This document shows, one piece after another, positions 6,705 to 10,443 of a DNA stretch of 10,443 bases. The notes beneath the pieces were generated by a model. It was not told the DNA's origin and ran no database searches. It saw only the letters and a list, made by a program, of their open reading frames with translations. The DNA comes from an uncultured Selenomonadales bacterium (GTDB taxonomy: Bacteria; Bacillota; Negativicutes; Selenomonadales; Selenomonadaceae): assembly GCA_937915725.1 (NCBI GenBank), contig CALGGV010000133.1, forward strand, positions 1-10,443. Reading direction: 5' to 3'. Made by a program: the position numbers and the translations under genes. Position 1 is the stretch's first letter, and the number at the start of each line of letters is the position of its first letter.

Positions 6705-7382
6705 TCACGGCTCGAAAGAATCAAACCAATCATCGATAAAGCTGTACCACTGCCGCGCCAAAATTCCGCGCGCCATTGTCGCTGTAGCCTTTGCTTGTTC
6801 CCGCGTAGTTTCAATAAAGATTAATTCTGCGCCGATTTTCTTTGCCAAATTTTCCCGTTGCAATTTGCGCGGGTAGCCTCCGATAATGTAAGCGTCTTTC
6901 CAAAAACCAACGCGCAGTCTAATTTGTTCAATCAGTGAATCACGGACGGCAAATGCTACGCGCTTTAAGTTGTTTGGGTGTTCGTGATAAGGACAAAGGG
7001 AAATAGCGGCGAAAATAGCGTCAAGGTCAACAATTAAATCGTTACGCCTTGCCACTTGATTCACGTATGTACTTTTGCCGGAGCAAGGCGAACCGTAAAC
7101 AATATAGACCTTTTGTCCAGTATCAAAAGAAAATCTTTCGTGCGCTTTATCGTGACATTTTCTGCAGATAATTTTGATATTTGCAGGATTCAAAGAAATA
7201 TTGGCGTCATTGATATTTTCCGGCGTCAATTCTTTAATGTGGTGTCCGACCAACTGTGTTGAATCTTTAAGATAACTTTCGCCGCAATCAGCACAAAGGA
7301 AATTATTTTCAACAATCAGCCGTTCGCGCAGGTTACGCCAAGCTTTACTGTTATAAAAACTTTTCGCCCATTCTTGCGCCAT
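6705..7382 (-). CDS. HNH endonuclease fused to a P-loop kinase/ATPase domain
   Basis: A 225-aa two-domain protein. Residues 1-85 are an HNH nuclease with its zinc site: W15, CADCG (Cys 30, 33), GHHIKELTPEN (His 47-48), NPANIKIICRKCHDKAH (Asn 69, Cys 73, 76, His 81). Residues 91-225 are a small P-loop domain with Walker A GSPCSGKST (97-105) and VDLDAI (118-123), like nucleotide or zeta-toxin-type kinases. In HK97-type phages an HNH protein next to the terminase is needed for cohesive-end packaging; this fits the HNH half. The role of the kinase half is unknown, and end-processing is only a guess. The start codon follows the preceding stop directly. Confidence 0.9.
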   Translation of the reverse strand: MAQEWAKSFYNSKAWRNLRERLIVENNFLCADCGESYLKDSTQLVGHHIKELTPENINDANISLNPANIKIICRKCHDKAHERFSFDTGQKVYIVYGSPCSGKSTYVNQVARRNDLIVDLDAIFAAISLCPYHEHPNNLKRVAFAVRDSLIEQIRLRVGFWKDAYIIGGYPRKLQRENLAKKIGAELIFIETTREQAKATATMARGILARQWYSFIDDWFDSFEP

Positions 7383-7748
7383 TTACCACGCCGCCTCTTC
7401 CTGTGCTTTTTCTTTAAGTTCCAACGCCTTTTCATCCTGTTGTCGTTGCCAGTTATCTTTGTCAGTCTGTCCAAGATAATTTTTACCTAAGAAAATTGCC
7501 ATAGCGGCAGATTTTTGAGCTAATTGAAACTGAATACGCCTTAAGCTTATTTTCCCAATTTCTCTTTTTTTTGCTGAAACTTCCGCAAAACTTGAATTAT
7601 AAGTACGTTTACACCAGCGTTCGACAGTATCAGGCGAGCAACCGCCCAATTTGTTATCAAAAAAAGCCGCAATTTCAGAAAGCGTGCACTGAATAGCAAG
7701 CAAAGATTCAAAATCTGCTCTATCAATATCCTTTCTCGGACGTGCCAT
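7383..7748 (-). CDS. Phage HTH protein, possible small terminase or DNA-binding packaging protein
   Basis: A 121-aa basic protein beginning MARPRKDIDRADFESLLAIQ. Residues about 20-50 form a helix-turn-helix (CTLSEIAAFFDNK...SPDTVERWCKRTY), followed by FAEVSAKKREIGKISLRRIQFQLAQKSAAMAIFLGKNYLGQ, a pattern I recognise from short proteins near terminase genes in Firmicutes phages. The frame is open upstream to 7880, but ATG 7748 starts the recognisable protein, so the longer form is rejected. The ribosome binding site is G-rich (eight Gs then TGGTAATA). The C-terminal 25 residues are charged and likely helical. It competes with the 105-aa protein as small terminase. Confidence 0.75.
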   Translation of the reverse strand: MARPRKDIDRADFESLLAIQCTLSEIAAFFDNKLGGCSPDTVERWCKRTYNSSFAEVSAKKREIGKISLRRIQFQLAQKSAAMAIFLGKNYLGQTDKDNWQRQQDEKALELKEKAQEEAAW

Positions 7749-7902
7749 TATTACCACCCCCCCCACTATTTTTTTCAAATGTACGATTTTTAATAGCAAC
7801 AACATAAAATACAGAATGAAAAGCGTCAACGGCTTTATCGTTTCTGCGCGGGTTTTTGTTGTAGGGCTTGAGCTTATCAATGGGAATTTCTTTAATCTGC
7901 AT
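7723..7902 (-). pseudogene. Truncated ParB-like N-terminal fragment (59 aa)
   Basis: ATG 7902 has GGAG seven bases upstream and lies 2 nt after the lysozyme stop. The first 27 residues (MQIKEIPIDKLKPYNKNPR, then RNDKAVDA) match the start of ParB-like nuclease domains found in phage proteins, often fused to an adenine methyltransferase. After residue 27 similarity stops abruptly and the frame continues as FHSVFYVVAIKNRTFEKNSGGGGNNG to a TGA at 7723, overlapping the next gene. The rest of the ParB fold and any methyltransferase are missing, so a deletion probably fused the gene start to unrelated or downstream sequence. Translation could still be kept to couple the HTH gene. Confidence 0.7.
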
Positions 7903-7904
7903 AA

Positions 7905-8474
7905 TCAGTCTCCGTATAAAATATTTCCGTCGAACTGTTTACCGCCGATAATCAGATTGTCTGTGAACTGCCACATAAAACCTTTGAAAAAATCTTGTCT
8001 GTAGTATTGAGCATTCCAGATAGGGCAATTCAAACTTTGCCAATCAATTAAATCTTCAAGCCAGCTGTAACTTGCGTAAACTCCCGCGTTTAACGGCTTG
8101 ATATTGTCCAGAAAAGCTTTACAGATACTGGTTACATTTCGACGGCTGAAATTAAAGCCGTAATAAGATTTATAGCCGTCGCCATCTTCCATATCAAAAA
8201 ACACAGGCAATTCAAGCAATACCCCGCTATTTTCAATCAACCACTTGCAATAATCCGCCTCCTGCACGGCGTCATTAGGCGTCAAGGCGTAGGAATAATG
8301 GTACGCGCCGCAAATAAGCCCTGCTTTATGTGCGCCTTCAACATTTCTTGCAAAAGTTTCATCAAAATGTTTCTTGCCGTATGAAGAGCGGCAAATAGCA
8401 AAGTCAATTCCTGCAGATTTTAATTTTTCCCAATCTACATAGCCGTTAAAAATACTGACATCAACGCCTTTCAT
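7905..8474 (-). CDS. Endolysin: GH25 family lysozyme (muramidase)
   Basis: A 189-aa single-domain GH25 muramidase that cleaves the N-acetylmuramic acid to N-acetylglucosamine bond of peptidoglycan. It begins MKGVDVSIFNGYVDW with the first active-site Asp, continues IDFAICRSSYGKK, and has PVFFDMED (Asp 94, Glu 96, the catalytic pair), GVYASYSWLEDLID, PIWNAQYYRQ and the WQFTD end motif. No signal peptide and no cell-wall-binding domain are seen, so export would need a holin or another route. GGAGG lies about 9 nt upstream. Lysis genes normally follow the tail genes; here the lysin precedes packaging genes. Confidence 0.94.
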   Translation of the reverse strand: MKGVDVSIFNGYVDWEKLKSAGIDFAICRSSYGKKHFDETFARNVEGAHKAGLICGAYHYSYALTPNDAVQEADYCKWLIENSGVLLELPVFFDMEDGDGYKSYYGFNFSRRNVTSICKAFLDNIKPLNAGVYASYSWLEDLIDWQSLNCPIWNAQYYRQDFFKGFMWQFTDNLIIGGKQFDGNILYGD

Positions 8475-8506
8475 TTTGTATCGCCTCCAATATTTTCAGC
8501 AATGTT

Positions 8507-8707
8507 TTATTCAATGAATGAAGACAACCAATCGCCTATATCTTCATACAATTCTTTAGGGGCAACTCCAAAATCAGTAGCAGTTTGCAAAATATTTACT
8601 GCTGCCACTGCTTTAAATTTCATCAATGCAACTTCTTTATTCAATTTATTTTCAAAATCCGGAAATTCTATTTCTTGTATAGCCATATCAATTTGCCAAT
8701 CTTTCAT
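8507..8707 (-). CDS. Small acidic protein of unknown function, first late gene
   Basis: A 66-aa protein starting MKDWQIDMAIQEIEF from ATG 8707 with a perfect AGGAGG seven bases upstream; the in-frame upstream extension to 8758 runs through the leader and is not needed. It is acidic and probably helical (FENKLNKEVALMKFKAVAAVNILQTATDFGVAPKELYEDIGDWLSSFIE) with no clear membrane segment, so it does not look like a holin although it precedes the endolysin. I do not recognise the family. It is the first gene after the candidate late promoter and terminator. Confidence 0.75.
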   Translation of the reverse strand: MKDWQIDMAIQEIEFPDFENKLNKEVALMKFKAVAAVNILQTATDFGVAPKELYEDIGDWLSSFIE

Positions 8708-8759
8708 AAAAACGCCTCCTAAAACTGCGCCGCCGATTTTGCGCCTAAAATATTGCACT

Positions 8760-8795
8760 AAAAAACCCCGCTTTTGCGCGGGGTTCTCTTTTTTT
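8760..8795. terminator. Bidirectional rho-independent terminator in the late leader
   Basis: AACCCCGC (8764-8771) pairs with GCGGGGTT (8778-8785) in a perfect 8-bp stem with loop TTTTGC. The minus strand ends the stem in a run of six Ts; the plus strand continues CTC and a run of ten Ts. On the minus strand it lies between the candidate late promoter and the first late gene, so late transcripts must read through it. Confidence 0.85.
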
Positions 8796-8857
8796 TTTGC
8801 CTAGCCTTAAGTTTTCAAATTTTTTTTGACGTTACCGTGCCTTTTTTCTACCACGTA

Positions 8858-8885
8858 CCCACCCACCCTTCCCCACTACGTGGGG
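8858..8885 (-). other. G-quadruplex motif and adjacent GC hairpin in the late leader
   Basis: On the minus strand GGGGAAGGGTGGGTGGG (8874-8858) has four G-runs with loops of 2, 1 and 1 nt, a very stable quadruplex pattern. It partly overlaps CCCCAC-GTA-GTGGGG (8885-8871), so hairpin and quadruplex would compete. The stretch is far more GC-rich than its surroundings and lies in the expected 5' leader of the late transcript. The neighbouring GCCCTG direct repeat (about 8890-8910) suggests it may belong to a dispersed host repeat family. Sequence pattern is direct; folding is inference. Confidence 0.6.
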
Positions 8886-8934
8886 GACAGGGCTTGCTTT
8901 GCAGGGCAGTTTTTATTTTTTGTCTACTTCTACG

Positions 8935-8960
8935 ATTATATCATACCCCCTTTGTCAAGA
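8935..8960 (-). promoter_or_regulatory. Candidate late promoter with extended -10
   Basis: On the minus strand TGATATAAT (8943-8935) is a perfect extended -10. TTGACA (8958-8953) lies only 12 bp away, too short for ordinary sigma70 contact of both boxes, which fits a promoter needing an activator or alternative sigma-like factor. It starts just after the DUF1492/ArpU-like gene and would begin transcripts near 8928, about 220 nt before the first late gene. Confidence 0.55.
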
Positions 8961-8990
8961 TATAATTTACTATAATTCACTATAATTTTG
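8961..8990. repeat. Three tandem 10-bp AT-rich repeats at the late promoter
   Basis: TATAATTTAC, TATAATTCAC and TATAATTTTG follow each other exactly, one per helical turn, ending 2 bp from the -35-like TTGACA. On the minus strand they read as phased AATTATA tracts, suited to an UP element or to an activator binding repeatedly on one face. They overlap the last codons of the sigma-like gene. Confidence 0.75.
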
Positions 8991-9405
8991 TTGGAGTCGA
9001 AAAAATTTTTTCAAAAGATTGTAGGGCTTTTTCGTGCAACTGGTAAACGCGCGGCAAGGAAACATTCATAGCGGCGGCGATTTTGCGCCACGTCCGAAAA
9101 GTCAAATATCGATATTCCAATATTAATCTTTCGTTATCGTCTACAACAGCTTTTATCGTATCGGCAATTTCGGCGCGTATCTCCAAATATTTAACAACAT
9201 CTTCTCCGAGCACGTTTGATTGTTCCTGCAGATTGACAATCGCAGATTCTAATTTTGATTGGCAACTGTTGCTAACAGAAGGAGTACCGCTAATAACAGG
9301 CGTTATTCTGGTCGCCAAATCTTTCAGATTCTGAATTTGTTCCAATTCGCAGTCAAGCTTACATTTGATTTTCATTGATTGTTTCAAAAATTCTCGCGCA
9401 GTCAA
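8980..9405 (-). CDS. DUF1492/ArpU-type sigma-like late transcription regulator
   Basis: A 141-aa protein. The N-terminal half is helical (MTAREFLKQSMKIKCKLDCELEQIQNLKDLA). The C-terminal half carries a sigma-70 region 4-like HTH: ERLILEYRYLTFRTWRKIAAAMNVSLPRVYQLHEKALQSF, with YRY and the W-IAAAM-S---VYQLH-KAL pattern typical of DUF1492 and ArpU proteins that control phage late genes. The start is TTG 9405, supported by GGTGGTGATAG upstream and by the family's usual beginning; the next in-frame ATG (9375) is less likely. It lies directly before the candidate late promoter, the expected place for this regulator. Family assignment is firm; the promoter link is inference. Confidence 0.85.
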   Translation of the reverse strand: MTAREFLKQSMKIKCKLDCELEQIQNLKDLATRITPVISGTPSVSNSCQSKLESAIVNLQEQSNVLGEDVVKYLEIRAEIADTIKAVVDDNERLILEYRYLTFRTWRKIAAAMNVSLPRVYQLHEKALQSFEKIFSTPTKL

Positions 9406-9449
9406 ACTATCACCACCAAATAATTTTCACTTTGCGCCTTTGCAAAACT

Positions 9450-9800
9450 TCATTCTTCCAACTGCACCTTCCTTTCGTAGAAATGCAAACGCGCATTTTC
9501 AGCGCAAACCATACCGAAGTAAAAGCCGACATTTGCGCTTATCCAAGCCACGTCGATTTTCTTAACCTTGCTAAAGGCGCGGTAATTTTCTTCCTGCTCT
9601 ACAGAATCGACACTTACAACTTGAAAGCCATTGAGTACCCTTTCAACTGTGGCGTAGTAATAGCGGTCTTTCATTATTTCTTCTTGCAATCCATTATAAA
9701 AATATTCCACCTTGCTAAAAATTTCAGCGTCGCGCCCTTCAATTTCGCCCTCAATGTATTCTGCCATCATTTCCATTATCCGGTCAAATTTAAATGTCAT
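9450..9800 (-). CDS. Phage protein of unknown function, 116 aa
   Basis: ATG 9800 follows a perfect AGGAGG with six bases between; the open frame upstream to 9827 overlaps the previous gene and is not needed. The protein starts MTFKFDRIMEMMAEYIEGEIEG, is acidic in the N-terminal half, and has a likely beta-strand middle (RVLNGFQVVSVDSV) and the end WISANVGFYFGMVCAENARLHF. No known motif is seen. Spacing of 10 nt from the preceding stop places it in the same transcript. Confidence 0.75.
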   Translation of the reverse strand: MTFKFDRIMEMMAEYIEGEIEGRDAEIFSKVEYFYNGLQEEIMKDRYYYATVERVLNGFQVVSVDSVEQEENYRAFSKVKKIDVAWISANVGFYFGMVCAENARLHFYERKVQLEE

Positions 9801-9810
9801 TTCCAACCTC

Positions 9811-10032
9811 CTACACACAAAAAACATTGTCGCCGCGATTTATCGCCGCTTTAATTTCTGCTAACTTTTGCTCCGCCTTTTCCTTGCTGGCGTGATAACT
9901 GACGTGTTTAAATTTACCGCGCGGCGTCCTTATTCTCAATTCCGCGTCACAGTCTGTAGTTATCAGCACTATCTCAAAAATAGTTCTTTTGCCCACTCTG
10001 TGGCGTGTGCCATCTGGCAATCTTAAATACAT
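9811..10032 (-). CDS. Small basic phage protein of unknown function, 73 aa
   Basis: ATG 10032 has GGAGGTGA just upstream, clearly better than the open extension to 10077. The protein (MYLRLPDGTRHRVGKRTIFEIVL) is basic with an alternating beta-rich pattern (ITTDCDAELRIRTPRGKFKHVSYHASKEKAEQKLAEIKAAIN), ending in a helix. This could be a small nucleic-acid-binding or ssDNA-handling protein, but no family is recognised. Confidence 0.75.
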   Translation of the reverse strand: MYLRLPDGTRHRVGKRTIFEIVLITTDCDAELRIRTPRGKFKHVSYHASKEKAEQKLAEIKAAINRGDNVFCV

Positions 10033-10101
10033 TCTGTCACCTCCAATGCTATTTGGTTTTACCATCAGCAATAGCATATTGCGCCAATCTTGTTGTTTTT
10101 T

Positions 10102-10416
10102 TTATGTGAAGGTTTCAGATTCTTCACCGTCAAAATTTTGAAGAGTGCCTGTAGTGAATTTGGGATTAACGCCCGCAGCTTTAATCTTTTGGTCAAGGTA
10201 ATCAAAAACGGCGCGTAAATCTTGTTCGTTGTCAGTTTCAACGGTAAAAGTAGCGGTGGGAAAATACAGCGCGTACTGGACGCCCATAAAAGTTCCGTCG
10301 GAGTCAATGTGAATGAACCTTGCAACAAGCTTTAAGTCTTTAAAATCCGGTAATTGTTCGATACTGTCAAGATAAATTCTGCGCCGGACACCGACCTCTG
10401 CAACTTTGCAATTCAT
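10102..10416 (-). CDS. Phage protein of unknown function, 104 aa
   Basis: ATG 10416 has GGAGG eight bases upstream. The protein begins MNCKVAEVGVRRRIYLDSIEQ and has a likely alpha/beta fold with DLKLVARFIHIDSDGTFMGVQYALYFP and a helix DEQ-rich near residues 63-80 (NEQDLRAVFDYLDQKIKAAG). No diagnostic motif is seen. The start ATG overlaps the stop of an upstream partial gene in ATGA, so they are translationally coupled. A 69-nt gap containing a small dyad (GCAATA/TATTGC, 10068-10082) follows it. Confidence 0.75.
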   Translation of the reverse strand: MNCKVAEVGVRRRIYLDSIEQLPDFKDLKLVARFIHIDSDGTFMGVQYALYFPTATFTVETDNEQDLRAVFDYLDQKIKAAGVNPKFTTGTLQNFDGEESETFT

Positions 10417-10443
10417 TTCAACTGCCTCCGTGCCTTGTCTCTT
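10413..10443 (-). CDS. C-terminal end of an upstream gene, partial
   Basis: Ten codons or fewer remain, reading RDKARRQLK before TGA at 10415-10413, which overlaps the next gene's ATG as ATGA. The overlap and the frame make a coupled upstream gene likely, but the piece is too short to identify. Confidence 0.4.
   Translation of the reverse strand, partial: RDKARRQLK

Noticed and set aside
6599..6814. Minus-strand 71-aa open frame overlapping the HNH gene end, possibly reached by frameshift
   Set aside because: It starts at a TTG without a ribosome binding site, half of it is out of frame within the HNH coding region, and no slippery site precedes the HNH stop. Only its last part looks protein-like.
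7749..7880. N-terminal extension of the HTH gene with a hydrophobic stretch resembling a membrane segment
   Set aside because: It lies in a different frame over the ParB-like remnant, and ATG 7748 begins the recognisable protein. The hydrophobic run is a frame artefact.
8774..8965. Plus-strand 63-aa frame with HPSPLRGG
   Set aside because: It is a translation through the terminator, leader and GC-rich repeat-like DNA; no ribosome binding site and no conserved protein character.
10068..10100. Terminator at the GCAATA/TATTGC dyad
   Set aside because: The stem is only 6 bp and AT-rich, and the T-run on the plus strand is 8 or more bases away; on the minus strand no T-run follows.

Overview
The window is the packaging and head module of a tailed phage, most likely an integrated prophage or its contig, from a moderately AT-rich Firmicutes host. 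Strong AGGAGG-type ribosome binding sites, several TTG starts and the combination of AT-rich intergenic DNA with many GCG/CGC codons would suit a Negativicutes-like host, but that placement is inference. No integrase, attachment site, tRNA or rRNA is visible. Almost every gene is on the minus strand, so the operon reads from high to low coordinates.

Reading in the direction of transcription: 10443-9450 holds small early-to-middle genes of unknown function with good ribosome binding sites. At 9405-8980 is a DUF1492/ArpU-type sigma-like regulator, the usual gatekeeper of phage late transcription. It is followed by a non-coding stretch (about 8979-8708) with a candidate late promoter (three 10-bp repeats, TTGACA, extended -10), a G-quadruplex motif, and a strong bidirectional terminator placed before the first late gene. 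This resembles a pR'-tR' type late switch. The late genes are then a 66-aa protein, a GH25 endolysin (unusually placed upstream of packaging genes), a truncated ParB-like remnant, an HTH protein, an HNH endonuclease fused to a P-loop kinase, a small-terminase-like protein, a DprA homologue, the large terminase, the portal, the HK97-type prohead protease and the start of the major capsid protein, which runs off the left edge.

Three things break the standard pattern. (1) A DprA homologue (RecA-loading DNA-processing family) lacking the usual C-terminal winged helix sits between the small-terminase-like gene and terL. (2) The 329 bp between dprA and terL holds two tandem 33-bp units, each with a 24-bp palindrome or near-palindrome, enclosed by an 8-bp inverted repeat. 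(3) A BRO-N antirepressor-type gene is inserted on the opposite strand between portal and protease as a self-contained cassette with its own promoter and terminator. Its upstream region has two strong promoters facing each other around a dyad with three similar operator-like sites, and the minus-strand promoter runs into a terminator just before the protease gene.

How it may work together: the sigma-like protein turns on the late promoter; the HNH protein, terminase and portal package DNA; the protease matures the capsid; GH25 lysozyme lyses the cell. The BRO cassette probably adds a regulatory or lysogeny function, and DprA may act on phage or incoming DNA ends through RecA. These last two roles are inference.
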